DNA of 64,000 nt from Coptis chinensis (lineage: Eukaryota; Streptophyta; Magnoliopsida; Ranunculales; Ranunculaceae). Each line of letters opens with the position of its first letter. The stretch's first letter is position 1. Both the position numbers and the translations under genes were made by a program. The stretch is from assembly GCA_015680905.1 (NCBI GenBank), contig CM027377.1:28172501-28236500 (forward strand), read 5' to 3'. Positions 10,440 to 21,309 of the stretch are shown here, one piece after another. The notes under the pieces are model-generated. The model saw only the letters and a list, made by a program, of their open reading frames with translations, searched no databases and had not been told where the DNA came from.

Positions 10440-11954
10440 TATGAGAAGGTAATCATTAAGCTTAATGAATGGGGTCAACCGATGAGCCCAAAGAAGAGGT
10501 TGACCATTTCATCACCAAGCTTGGTCACATTGCTCGCCATGACATCCCAATTAAGCTATGATAGCTGGAAACCAATTAAGTTCGCATGAGAGCATCATAC
10601 CCAAAAGCTATTAAAACTTTAGGAAGAATGTATGTGTTTGAAAACATCGATACTATTGACACGGATTGGACAATAAGCAAATTCGAAAAGCGTGGAAGGA
10701 GTACAAGCATGAGTTGTTCAAAAAATACGTCAAAGATCAACCTCCTTCCTTTGTGAGGGAACATTCCAAACAAGGAATTCCTCTGCAAGATTGGCGACAA
10801 TTTGTGGATAATTGCAATTCCGAGAAATTCAAGGTTAATGGATTTTCTGTTTTCTTTCATGGTGATTAGGTATATGTGTTTTGATATAAATTAAAGTGCA
10901 CTATTACTAACTTTAACATGTGCATGCTTCTAGTTTGAGGAACACAGAAAATCGTAAGCAACAAAAAAACTCTTCGTGTCTTGGGAGGAAATCTGCAAAC
11001 AGAGCTAAAGTTGAAATGGCAAAGGAGAAAGGGGTCCCTGTGTCATCTATCACTAGATTGGACCAATATATGCACAATCATAAAAGAAAGAATGGGGAAC
11101 ACCAAGACCCGGAGCTAGTTGTTAGTGTACTGACTTAATAAGAATTGAGATACTAAATTATTTTTAAGATAGTAATTTGAGATATTTTTGTTTATCTGAT
11201 TTACTAGGAAAAGCTTAATGACTACACTGCTTTGCACCCGGAGTCACGAGAGACGTCGGTGAATGATGCCCCACAAAGGTCTCATATTGAATCATAGTTA
11301 TTGTAATTAATTGTTGTTCGACATGATTTTAAGGGTATTAAATCAATTGTCCATTAAGTCTGTGTTCTTGGGCGGATAGTAGGGGTTGTTTTGAGGCTTG
11401 GGTGAAGGGTCCGCAAAACATCGGTGAAGAAGAGTGAAAGTTGTGGCACAACAGAATTTAGCTTTGAAAGAGATGAACACGGACCTTGTGAAGAGGGTAG
11501 ATGTGCTTCCGAAATCTGATGTTGGAGAATTCAGCTTTGTTGAGAGAATTTATGAGCCAAGGAAGAATGCCTATGGCAGATGTTGAATCGCCACGTTCTA
11601 GTCATGCTTCCCGGTAATTATTCGAAGTTATTTTTGAAAAAACATCTCTTATAAGGAAAGACCCGATAACACAATTTAAATTTGTAGGTTGTCAATGAAT
11701 ATATTGGTAAAGAATGTGATCTTAAGTGGTGGTTGGCCACTTAGAGTTAAATGGCGAGAGGTATCGTGCAAGATATTGATCCTAATACCGAGTTTGGTAA
11801 TAGGAGATTGGAAGAGGGGAACTTCAAAGTTCATGTGAACGTGGTTTATGACGGTGGTGCTGTACTACCATTGCCTCATGATGATTGGAGATCAAAGCTT
11901 GGCGAGGTCGCTCAAGGGAGTGTTATCTGGCCCAAAGAACTGCTAATGTTGTAA
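10440..11954 (+). pseudogene. CACTA TNPA-type / Ptta-En-Spm DNA-binding gene (decayed)
   Basis: Pieces in order: REKVIIKLNEWGQPMSP (10440-), IRKAWKEYKHELFKKYVKDQ and PPSFVREHSKQGIPLQDWRQ (10666-), NTENRKQQKNSSCLGRKS (10935-), KLNDYTALHPESRETSVNDA (about 11213), VVAQQNLALKEMNTDLVKRV (about 11440) and a C-terminal block ARGIVQDIDPNTEFGN to GSVIWPKELLML (11754-11954). This order matches the Ptta/En/Spm family, the TNPA-like protein that binds subterminal repeats. Several in-frame stops and frame changes separate the blocks (for example between 10560 and 10670 and near 11340-11440), beyond what introns explain. It lies in the usual place, after TNPD, on the same strand. Confidence 0.85.
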
Positions 11955-12227
11955 TCATTGGGTCACCTTCTTGAAACACTGCTCATTTACTTAAATGTTT
12001 TTTTTGGCTTTTACCAGTGCCAAGTACTAAGGAAACTATTGGCATTTTGTTATTTCCTTTTGGGTTTCGTGGTTGTGATGTATATTTTTTATCACTATGT
12101 AATATGGTTCTTAGGAAAGCAATAATTGAGTTGTGTTCTACCAACCCCCTTGGTAACTCCGCCTGTGCAAACTTAAGATAAGTTTGCATTGCTGGTCCCA
12201 AGCCCAGATAAAGGAGGAGGGAGAAGG
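11955..12227. other. Junction between transposon genes and captured block
   Basis: No coding signal. This is where element-specific sequence gives way to captured host sequence; the exact edge is not visible. Confidence 0.4.
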
Positions 12228-12884
12228 ATGGCAGATGTTTTGTTTTCTTTGGATTCACCTACGTTAACTGAAGTCTGCTTTGCTGCTATTATAGATGTAA
12301 GTAATTCTTTTTTTTTCTTCTAATGATTTACTTGCTTGTTTCTATTCATGGCGAAAACTCATATTTTACTCCATCTTGTTTCTTAGGGCAATATGGAGCT
12401 TTTATATGTTTTGCATGGACAAGAAGGTGGAGTTACACATGTAAGTGAATACTATCATCCTTTCCCCCTGATATTCATCATATATGTGTTGCCTATGTTT
12501 TTTTCCTTCTAGTGGATGCATTTTGAAATTTGATTGTATGGTTATGAGGTGTATGTTGGTGGTATTCCCGTGATGATGCTTCTAGGAAGGATCCGAAGGA
12601 ATTCTTCGTGAGTCGATAGGAGAAGTCACTGAGGTAATGTTTATGGTTTTTATCGTGGTTTTACCTCTCTTCATTACGCCTACAGATTTAAGATTGACTT
12701 TTTTGCTATTGCAGGTCAGGATGATGAAAGGCAAAGATTTCTTGTATATTTTAGTTTCTCTATTTGTATGTGTACTGTCTTACTTTGGTTGTTAATTGTT
12801 TTTTTTTGTTTTCAGTCGAGTGAAGAGGCTTTGGAAACAATGAGGTTACTTCTAGAAGGAAATATAAAGGCGGCCCAACATAAG
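12228..12884 (+). pseudogene. Captured chain of short host-like exons, unidentified
   Basis: At least four well-formed exons with GT/AG borders: 12228-12296 starts with ATG (MADVLFSLDSPTLTEV then CFAAIID), 12387-12440 (GNMELLYVLHGQEGGVTH), 12586-12633 (EGSEGILRESIGEVTE) and 12836-about 12884 (SSEEALETMRLLLEGNIKAA). All stay in one frame when joined by their splice sites, which is strong evidence for a real host gene. I do not recognise the product; it looks like a soluble acidic protein. It lies downstream of TNPA on the same strand and is probably the 5' portion of a captured gene. An alternative acceptor at about 12718 leads to a stop. Confidence 0.55.
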
Positions 12885-13154
12885 ATAAGTTTGATTGTTA
12901 ATTTGTACCCACAGAGCAAGTAATATTGAATTTCCATTTCCTCATTCCCACACCTTTTGTAGTGTTTTCGTTTTCATTTTTTGTTTCTCATTTTTGGTTT
13001 TTGTCTGCTTAGATACTTTTGCTGGATTCTCAACGATAAAACCCGCTGATTTGGATCAAAAGAGAATCAGTTTCAATTTTATCGATTCCCCCGTCTCACC
13101 TTTTCTGCCTTTCATCTTCGTAATCTCCATTCCTTTATTAATGTTTCTTGGCAG
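12885..13154. other. Captured intron or transit-peptide remnant
   Basis: T-rich DNA with a possible decayed reading frame that ends at the AG before 13155. In plastid aspartate aminotransferase genes the preceding exon encodes the transit peptide, but I cannot recognise one here. Confidence 0.35.
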
Positions 13155-13285
13155 GATAACTATGACTGTAGCAGTAAATGTTTCTTGCTTTAAGGGTGTA
13201 TCAATGGCCCCTCCAGATCCAATTCTTGGAGTTTCTGAAGCGTTTAGAGTAGACACAATCTCGGAGTTAGTGCCTACATGTGGTT
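13155..13285 (+). pseudogene. Captured plastid aspartate aminotransferase fragment
   Basis: Directly after a CAG acceptor the frame reads ITMTVAVNVSCFKGVSMAPP then DPILGVSEAFRVDTI. This matches the mature N-terminus of chloroplast aspartate aminotransferase (Arabidopsis ASP5 type: SRFEG then MAPPDPILGVSEAFKADT). The intact enzyme is a pyridoxal-phosphate protein that swaps the amino group between aspartate and 2-oxoglutarate in plastids. Similarity stops around 13265, before the LNLGVGAYR block, so only about 37 residues remain, with none of the catalytic or cofactor-binding residues. It stands inside the CACTA element, on the transposase strand. Confidence 0.85.
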
Positions 13286-13511
13286 AATTATGGAGATGCT
13301 GCCGTCATGCCTGGCTTAATTGATGTGTAAGAAGCTGATTTCTCCCTCTGTCTTGTATACTTGAATGTAATTTTCCTTTGAATTCACTTGTATTTGCATA
13401 TAGATTTCATGTAGTTAAGTTCATCACAATTATTATGTCGATGAGGCTAAGGAGACATCAATAGTGAATTGAGGCATGAAGTAAAGGCGAATAGGAATCG
13501 TGAATTTCTGA

Positions 13512-13838
13512 TTGTTTTATGTTGGTGGAAGGAGTGGGGCATCAGTACTCTTTTTAGGGGTCATGAAGTTGGTTTTGGGACTGGTTTTTGGGAATTCATT
13601 TGTGAGGATATTGAGTCAATTTCCTATTGGGATTTTGGGAGTGCTTCTGTTATTTTCTGGGATTGAATTAGCTATGGCTGCAAGAGATATGAACAGTAAA
13701 GAAAAGTCTTTTGTAATGTCGGTTTGTGCTGCAGTGTCTTTAACTGGGTCTAGTGCGGCTTTGGGTTTCGGATGTGGGATTTTACTGTTTTTGGTCTTGA
13801 AGTTGAGAGAGATGAATTGCTATGGTCCTAGAGATTAA
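13512..13838 (+). pseudogene. Captured MOT1-type molybdate transporter C-terminal end
   Basis: An uninterrupted 108-codon frame with its own stop. It contains GGRSGASVLFLGVMKLVLGL, FGNSFVRILSQFPIGILGVL, LLFSGIELAMAARDMNSKEK, SFVMSVCAAVSLTGSSAALG and FGCGILLFLVLKLRE. This is the last quarter of plant MOT1 (sulfate-transporter-like molybdate transporter of about 450 residues), with three predicted hydrophobic segments. The intact protein imports molybdate across the plasma membrane or organelle membranes. There is no N-terminal transport core here. The frame being fully open suggests recent capture or retained translation. An ATG at 13512 could start a membrane micro-protein. The aspartate aminotransferase piece lies 230 bases upstream. 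Confidence 0.85.
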
Positions 13839-14043
13839 ACCATTTTGTTTCCTGATCCATCAATTTTAATCAACTAAAAAGTCCTAGAGATTCACAAAAC
13901 ACTTATTAAACTACCACGCGTAAGGCACAAATCAAAAGTACACTCTGGTCATGAAGTAGACTTGCTAACTAGAATTACAACTACCAAAGTACTCTCAACT
14001 CTGAACAAGTTGAAAAATGAGGTGAGAGCTAAAAACAGAGAAG

Positions 14044-14410
14044 ATGGGCTGTTCATTTTCTGGTTTAAATGCATTATATGATGCAGTAAATGGTGGTGAA
14101 GATGTTTGGATAAATGAGAATCGTTATAGAATATTAAGACAACTTGGTGAAGGTGGTTTTGCTTTTGTTTTTTTGTTCAAAGAAGTTGCTTCGCATTCTT
14201 CTTCTTATGCTTCTTCTTCTGTTGGTAAAAAACTCAGAGACCCATCTCTTATTTCAGGTCAGTGTTTTCTTTCATGTTATAAGTTTGACAATATAGTGTT
14301 TGGGTGTTAAGAATTTGAGATTGTGTAAATTTTCAGATGATGGAAACTAATGTGGTGAATGCATTTGGAAAAGGGCACCAAATTGAGCTTCTAAGTGAGT
14401 CTGAGGTGCC
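14044..14410 (+). pseudogene. Captured STK16-like protein kinase 5' end
   Basis: ATG at 14044 opens MGCSFSGLNALYDAVNGGED then VWINENRYRILRQLGEGGFA and FVFLFKE, the N-terminus of plant serine/threonine kinases related to human STK16, including the glycine-rich ATP loop GEGGFAFV and a Gly2/Cys3 start suited to myristoylation and palmitoylation. The first exon ends at a GT donor (14258). A decayed second exon begins after the AG at 14335 (DDG), and then soon runs into stops. The catalytic Lys, HRD and DFG motifs are absent. It is the third recognisable captured gene and again lies on the transposase strand. Confidence 0.85.
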
Positions 14411-14969
14411 TTAGGATGGGTCAGTAATCGCTATCGGTCCCCAGAAGTTTACATAACACAGAGTTCAAGAATCACTCAAGTCTTTCTGCCAATTGAAAAG
14501 TTTTTCAGCATCACCATCAATGTGAAAGGTTGCCCATTGAAAAGTTTTTCAGCATCACCATCAATGTGAAAGAAAAGACCTCGTATCCTTCAACACTTTA
14601 CTTGTGAGCATCTTCTTGATTCTTTCCATGCTCTTATTATATGCAACATTTTCTTTATTTTATACAATTTGCCATTTAGCTCCCATGAATAAGTAACATT
14701 ATTTTCTCACTTGAGCAAAAAAAAAAAAAAAAAAACTCTTTGTTAAACTACGACCAGTTTAGTAATATAATACTGGCTTTCCATTTGACAAGAACAATGC
14801 TACTGCAGTGATTGTTAAATAACGACTTGACTGAGTTTATTGCTCGCTAATTCAGGCCTGGGTGAAACTTGACTAATGAGTCACTTTCAAACGGAAATAA
14901 ACCGAGTTGAACTCATCTTGAATTTTGATCCTTTCTCTTGTACCAAATTGAACCAAATAATGTGGCTGA

Positions 14970-15340
14970 TCACAGGCCTCATCTCCTCGAAGTCTGCCTA
15001 GAGACCACAGGCCTCATCTCCGGAACCCGGACATGCTTTCCCCAAAACTTGATCTCGTAGGAGAGTATTCCTCTCTCAAATGAGGTGATGGTTCTCACTG
15101 CTGCTACTCTGAGTTGATGGATCACTTCCTCCTCTCGAAGTCGCCTAGGGGCACCAACCTCTCGAAGTCCGCCTAGAGCCACAGACCTCACGATTCTGCC
15201 CGGTGTCACGGGACCTCACGAAGTCCGCCTAGAGTCACAGACCTCACGAAGTCGCCTAGAGACACAGGCCTCATCTCCCAACCCAGACCATCTTTCCCCA
15301 GAACTTGATCTGTAGGAGAGTATTCCTGTTCTCTATCATA
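14970..15340. repeat. Local direct-repeat patch with CGAAGTCCGCCTAGAG units
   Basis: Repeated short units (CGAAGTCNGCCTAGAG, ACAGGCCTCATCTCC) occur six or more times. A longer ~75-bp unit containing CTTTCCCC, AACTTGATCT and GTAGGAGAGTATTCCT is present at about 15018-15080 and again at 15290-15335. GC content is higher than in the neighbourhood. On the minus strand some of it reads as protein (ILSYEIKFWGKHVRVPE) but I cannot identify it. It may be a minisatellite that grew within a captured gene fragment or element piece. Confidence 0.6.
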
Positions 15341-15768
15341 TTGCTGCACATATCCATAATCTACTTGAACACCCCGAAAATACCCCGAAGTCTCGGTGTT
15401 TGCTCATGACCAGAAGCTTCTTGCTCATGCTGAGAAAATCCAAGATCAGATGCGGAACTTGTAGGAAACTTTGCTGCCTGGTCAGAGACCATATGTTCCT
15501 GATCCTCTATAACATGAACCTCTTCCACTTCTCTTAGCCCATCAAACCTGTTCTGGACATCAACCCCTCTATGTTTCTCCGAGGCTTTTGGTCTCCAGAA
15601 AGTCTCCCCTTGCTTGATTTATAAGGTTGGTGGGTTATACACCTCGTAGGGCAAGAGGGCATTATTGATGTTGGTGTTTTTGGCTAGTTGAAATCAACTC
15701 TTTTTAGCTCTTCTAGTGTCCATGTACTTATTTGTATCCTGTTTGATATTTGATCTTCTAATTTGCAG
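15341..15768. other. Unidentified captured sequence before ARGONAUTE block
   Basis: Minus-strand reading gives a decayed protein-like stretch of low complexity that I cannot assign. The last ~100 bases lead into the acceptor of the first ARGONAUTE exon and are likely captured intron. Confidence 0.35.
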
Positions 15769-16730
15769 AAAATGGTTAATGGAGGTACTATACATCATTG
15801 GATGTGTATCAACTTTTCACGCCTGAACCAAGATTGTGCTGGGCGTTTCTTCATTGATCTTGTTTCCATGTGTAACAGTAAAGGAATGGTATAGCTTTCT
15901 TTTCCAATATCTGTACGTACAATTATTCATGTGTATAAATTACATTAACTCTTTTGATCGTCTTGTCAGAGTATCAACCCAAAACCTTTGCTCCCATTGC
16001 TCTTCACACGGTCTGCTGATCATATTGAAAAGACTCTGATTCAGGCTCACACCCAATCAGTTGTAAAAATTGCAAGTTCATGTCAGCAGGGGCATCTCCA
16101 ACTTTTGATCATTATATTACCAGATTGCACTGGTTCATATGGTGAGTAAAAGCTTAGTAGATTTATACAGTCTCATGCATATTATTAATATGCTTGGTTT
16201 TCACTCTCTTACAGGTAAAATTAAAAGAATTTGTGAGACAGAGTTGGGTATAATCTCCCAGTGTTGTCAGCCTAAGCAGGCGATGAAATGTAACAAGCAG
16301 TATCTTGAAAATGTGGCTCTTAAGATTAATGTGAAGGTTGTTCTATTCATTTCAGCTAGTGTATTTACACTAGACTATTGTGTGGTGGTGTGTTAGTCTC
16401 ATGGTTTGCAATTTGGTGTAGGCTGGTGGAAGGAACACAGTTCTGGTGGATGCGCTCTCCAGGAGAATGCCAATTGTCTCAGAAAAACCAACGATTATTT
16501 TTGGTGCCGATGTTACACACCCCAGTCCTGGGGAAGATTCCAACCCTTCTATTGCAGCTATAAGTCACTCTTTTCTTCCTCTACTTGCTGATGTGTTACC
16601 TAAGTCCTTCCATATTTAAAATGTATCTATTGGCAGGTGGTTGCTTCCATGGACTGGCCAGAGATATCAAAATACAAAGGTCTGGTCTCAGCACAACACC
16701 ATCACCAGGAGTTTTATAATAGTTTACTGT
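15769..16730 (+). pseudogene. Captured ARGONAUTE fragment (MID/PIWI region, five exons)
   Basis: Exons with introns kept: 15769-15888 (KMVNGGTIHHWMCINFSRLN), 15970-16141 (NPKPLLPLL ... [14 protein letters not shown]), 16215-16336 ([31 protein letters not shown]), 16422-16559 ([40 protein letters not shown]) and 16637-about 16725 (VVASMDWPEISKYKGLVSAQ). This matches MID end and PIWI start of AGO1/5/10-type proteins. The first catalytic Asp (FGADVTHP) is present; the other catalytic positions lie beyond the fragment. The fourth donor is AT instead of GT (16560). Intact AGO loads small RNA and slices targets. Lies on the transposase strand in the CACTA element. Confidence 0.92.
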
Positions 16731-18880
16731 TCTAGCATTTTGACTCATTTTATTACAGATATCACTAGGGAGTTGACAATCCGAAGGCAATCAACGTTTG
16801 TCAATCTCCACACATCATATTGTTGGGACCGAAACAGATTTTTGGTTTGGGTGGTAATTTCTCTATCTTGTTACATTCTCCAAATAATTGTGATCGTGTT
16901 TTTATGTGCATATCTATGTTATAAGTAAATTGTCATCATGACAACGACTCAAGCAGCGCTAGCTGGGTATCTGATATGTCCCTCACGTATAAAGAGTTAT
17001 GCTGCAGTAGTCTATATTCTAATTCATACTCTTAACTTGAGTCATCATCATTATCTTGTTTATGGTATTAAATGCTACAGCTTTTAGAGTTCAAAGACTT
17101 ACATTACTTGCTTCCTACAATCCTACATAGAATGTGTGCCTTGAGAAAAATGCCTTTATACCTTATTGGAGAGAGATGTTATATTGGAGTCATGTCATAT
17201 GCTTCTAGGATGGAATTTCCATTCATAGTTATTCTAAAACTGTTTAATCATACATTCATGCAGACTTGTTTTTTCCGCCAATTTGGTCGCTCAGTGGTTC
17301 GTGCCGATTACCTTACACTTCGGATGGGATTTATCATGGTAAGCATAAACTTTGTATATATTCTATATAACAAATTGATAGCGGGTTTTCTTGCACCTAA
17401 CTCTTACCTTCAGATCTTTTTATTTTACTTATACATGCTCTGATATTATGTAAGAGTAACTTTGCTTGATCTTTTCATTCAGTACTAAAAGTACTTATAC
17501 AGTATGTTCCTGATATAATTTTTGCTTACCAGTCTCTAGCCTAATTATCGGTTATCGCGGGAAGTACTATGTTTCTTGTGTTCTTAATACCAACCAAGAG
17601 CATGTTGTTCCTAATACCTCGTGTACTTACCTAGCTCCATCTCGAACCTTAATCTATTGTCCGTTTCAATGTTTTCCTTAATGCTAAACAACTTTTAAAT
17701 CAGATTATTGTCGATGGGTCGAGATTTCAGATATTTGTTCTCTCTATTTTCCAATAATTATTATTTACATTCAAAGCCCCAAAAATCATTGTGTTGAGCG
17801 GTCCCCGTGTAACCATTTTGCGGCTTTTAAATGGTGATCATCTACGCATTAATCGATCTTTTAAATGGTAACGATCTTCAAACCACCGAAGCTACCGGTA
17901 TCAAACAAAAGGTCAATCCTAACATGTAAGCTTCTTTATACCCTATACAAGTATGCCACACATTAGAGTAAAACATCCCTCATGGTAACGAACATAAAAC
18001 CGCCTAATATCGTCTATTAAGGTATTGTGTAGGGACTTCAAATGATGCCGAAGTAGAATGGTAACCTTATTTCTCTTTGGGGGTAGCCATTAAGTAAGAT
18101 CCGAGGAAAATGTTCCGAAAAAGTAGCCATTATACAAGGTATGAGGAACCACAAAGATTGTTCACTAATTCTCATACTGTTTGGGTTTCCTATCCTCTCT
18201 TCGGCACTTTTCTCTTCTTCAATTAGGGTTCTTAATCTCCACCCTAACCTTGTTTAGTCTGTTTGGGGATCAAACTTAAGGTGCATGTTTCTGGCTTTGT
18301 GTGTTTGAGGAGTGAGGGAGTGTGTGTGCTTGTGCTTCCTTCAAACCTGTTGAGTAACGATAATACCAGACACAACAGGATTGCACATAGTGCCTAGACC
18401 AAGTGCTAGTAAGGGTATACGGACAAGAGGTAGCACAAGCAGCTAACTAGAAGAGACTGATCGGTCTTCAAACTCTACTTAACAATAAACCTTCTCAGAG
18501 AAGGACAAACAAGATCTTCAAAATAACAATCATTATGGATACAATAAACAAGGCCAAAGATATTAAAACCACCTTACTTCTCAATTGGAACCGTAGAAAG
18601 CCATTTAGTAACTTCATGCTACAATTTTGCACCTTGGCTTCCTAAAACTACAGTTTCATTGTAAGCTCTCAAGGGGCAACAAAGAATCGACACATCATTT
18701 GTGAGAGATAGAAATGAACATCAAGTTCGACCGACAACTGCTTGTGTTCTTCACACTTTTCAAGATGAACTACTTTTCTTCTCTTACTGTCTTTTTACTT
18801 CATTTCAAGTTGCTTTGAATAAGTAACCCGACCCCTTTGTTTGTTTTTTTTTTTTTTTTTTAATGATCAGTCTTTGTGAA
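16731..18880. other. Captured or decayed sequence after ARGONAUTE block
   Basis: No clear gene. Downstream PIWI motifs that should follow are not recognisable. An exon-like piece at about 17264-17338 (CFFRQFGRSVVRADYLTL, then RMGFIM before a GT donor) weakly recalls the ARGONAUTE segment before the PAZ domain, which would be out of normal order. The rest is AT-rich. A T-run lies at 18841-18861. Confidence 0.4.
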
Positions 18881-20620
18881 ATGGGTCGTTGGAGAAAGTG
18901 GTTTTGTTCGTCAGAGAATGGTTATGAGAGTAATGTTATAGTGACAGAATCTATTTATCATAAAGTTACTAATCCAACACTTTCACCTATTCATCTTCAA
19001 GGTTAGTTAGTTATAATACTACGACTTAAAGTTTGTATCTTTGGTATTATATTTTCATTAGAGAAAAAAAGAAATGTTGGGGTTGGGGAAGGACTTTTTT
19101 TTTTGTTTTGTTTTTAGTGTGAATTGGAAGCGAGTATTTAAGTAATTGAATGTTTAATTTAGTTCAATATTCATCACAAGTCTTGACATTAATTTGAAAA
19201 TTAAAAATGCTATAAGAGAAGCTTTTGACTTGGCCAATAGTATTGGAATGGTGTGAAGATACATGGGGTTGTTTGTAAAGTGAACATATTAGTATTACAA
19301 TTAGTGACATATAGATTAGCCATGTAAGTGTCACGGATATTTTGAATATATCCCAACAAAGAAGTTCATAAAAAATTCGGCAAAGATAAGCGATGTAGTA
19401 TAAAAGAAAATCTCTGGAAAGACTTAAAGGGTGATCATAGGCATTAATATATGGTTGGTATAATTTTCTTTGTGGAATTGTCTCTACAAGCGACACAATA
19501 ACACGACTCTAATATCAATAAAGTTCCGGGAATGTACTTAAATGAGTTGGGAGAAGGCTAAGTAGGTATATCCCTGAGAATTGTTATTGCAATGAAATGT
19601 TCTCAAAAATATTTTAGCTAAGTTACTATTTAACTTTGACAGACTTGCCGGGTTTTACTCGTAGTGTTTACCGAGAAGATCATGCAGTAATCACACCTGA
19701 AAGTCATGTATTCAGCCCTCTCCCCCGTGGTAAGTCCCGCTTTAGTTGATGTCCGGAGACTTAGAAGAGAGACTGTTCATGAATATATGGTTTTGCGTCT
19801 TCGCAGGTCTAATACAATGGGCTTATCTAATCACTCCTGCAATGGGTTCACACTTTGTAATGTACCTAGCCAAGATGCAAGGTCCATCAATTCTTTGGTT
19901 TTATGTGGATTTGCTAAATAGACATGTTTGTAGTTTATTGTCATTGGAAAACCCTCGTAGTCAATTTCATGCACTTGAAGAATACACGTCCAACCGAGGT
20001 TTGCTTCCTCATCTAGTCTAAGGTTGTGGTGATATGATCTAGGTAGTTTTATTACTTTTGACTTGGACCCTAACCATGTGATTAGAGTCAATGTTGGAGA
20101 AATATGATGAACTCTCATTTTTCTAGTGCACCTTTTATCATCACTTCACCTAAAAAAAATGCCTTGACATACTTTGACAGCTTGTAGTTCCAGTTCAAGA
20201 AACTGATAATGTCAAAGTCACAGCTTAATTTGGTATTGTGACTACAAAAACTGAACTGTTTTCTTTTATAGTCTTCTTCCTCTCTTCTTTCTCGATATTC
20301 CTACGTCAAGTTCTCTTTATGGTCGCATGACTTCTGTTTCTTTCTCTGCTGATGCAGTGCTTTCGCGGTCTGGGATTAACCAAGAATTGCTGGTGTGTTC
20401 TCTTCTCAGTTGTTAGTTTGTTATGAATTTATACCCAGTGAATTATTTGCGGTTACGTGAATTCTTAAGTATTGTATTTTTCATCCTTTAGAATCGAAGA
20501 ATAGATTTTGATGTCTTTCATGTTTAATGCAGGTTGATTCATATGCATACCTACCTCTAATTTTGAGCATTCTGTTAGGTGTGAAACATTAGCTACTCTT
20601 GTAGTGTTTGAGCGGAGGTA
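18881..20620 (+). pseudogene. Captured (S)-ureidoglycine aminohydrolase fragment
   Basis: Exon 1, 18881-19001, ends in VTNPTLSPIHLQ. Exon 2, 19643-19729, reads DLPGFTRSVYREDHAVITPE then SHVFSPLPR. Exon 3, from 19806, reads AYLITPAMGSHFVMYLAKMQ. A later decayed exon (about 20531-20617) reads VDSYAYLP and, in a shifted frame, TLVVFERR. The order and content match plant UGLYAH, a cupin enzyme of the endoplasmic reticulum that releases ammonia from ureidoglycine in purine (ureide) breakdown. The C-terminal cupin with most metal ligands is absent. Introns and GT/AG borders are retained. This is the last captured gene before the right arm of the CACTA element. Confidence 0.88.
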
Positions 20621-21309
20621 GGCTTTGATACTCTCATATGTCTGTATGTCTTTTAAACATAGTTTGTGCTCTACTGCAGTCTGATTTGATACTATTGGTT
20701 TTAGAATGTAGAGAGTAAATTAAGATCGATATGTTGAAGTGGACTGTTGTTCCTTCCATCTGTCAAAACACTTCAAATTTTTGTCTCATCAAAATCAAAA
20801 AGATTTTCATTCAAAACACTATGATAACACAGCTAGAATTATTTCTAGTTCCTAAGAGAGTACTTCATGATCTTCTTCTGCTTCTTTTTTTTTGGTCAGC
20901 AAAACTCACTTCAAGATCTTGGCAAATGGATTACCAACTTGGTGAGACGCTTTGGACCTTAGTGATTTTGTTGAAGGGTTGAATCAAGGTTGCGATGATG
21001 AATCTATTGTGTGGGATATGCAAACTTCATCTATTTTGGTTTTTTGAGTATGTTTGTTGTAAGTAATGGTACTAGAGATTACTAGGACTGGTTGTTAGAC
21101 AGATGGTGTACGTGGTGCTGATTTTTGGTTTCTAAAGGAAGTAATATGTATACTTAGTGAACATGTCTTATTCTTGTTTTTTTTTATGAACACATTGTTT
21201 CTTTATGAATACATTGGCGTTTGTAGCATTTGAGTGGGAACTTGCAAGAATGTAATGTTGGGATACCTGAAACAATTATTATAAAAAATATATTTTTTTA
21301 AATAAAGAA
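20621..21309. other. CACTA right interior, no clear gene
   Basis: Contains a short plus-strand frame at 20731-20982 without recognisable similarity. Possibly the 3' flank of the captured aminohydrolase or native element sequence. Confidence 0.35.

Noticed and set aside
17264-17338. Possible ARGONAUTE exon from before the PAZ domain
   Set aside because: Only weak similarity, and it would be out of order (after PIWI). Kept as a remark, not as a feature.
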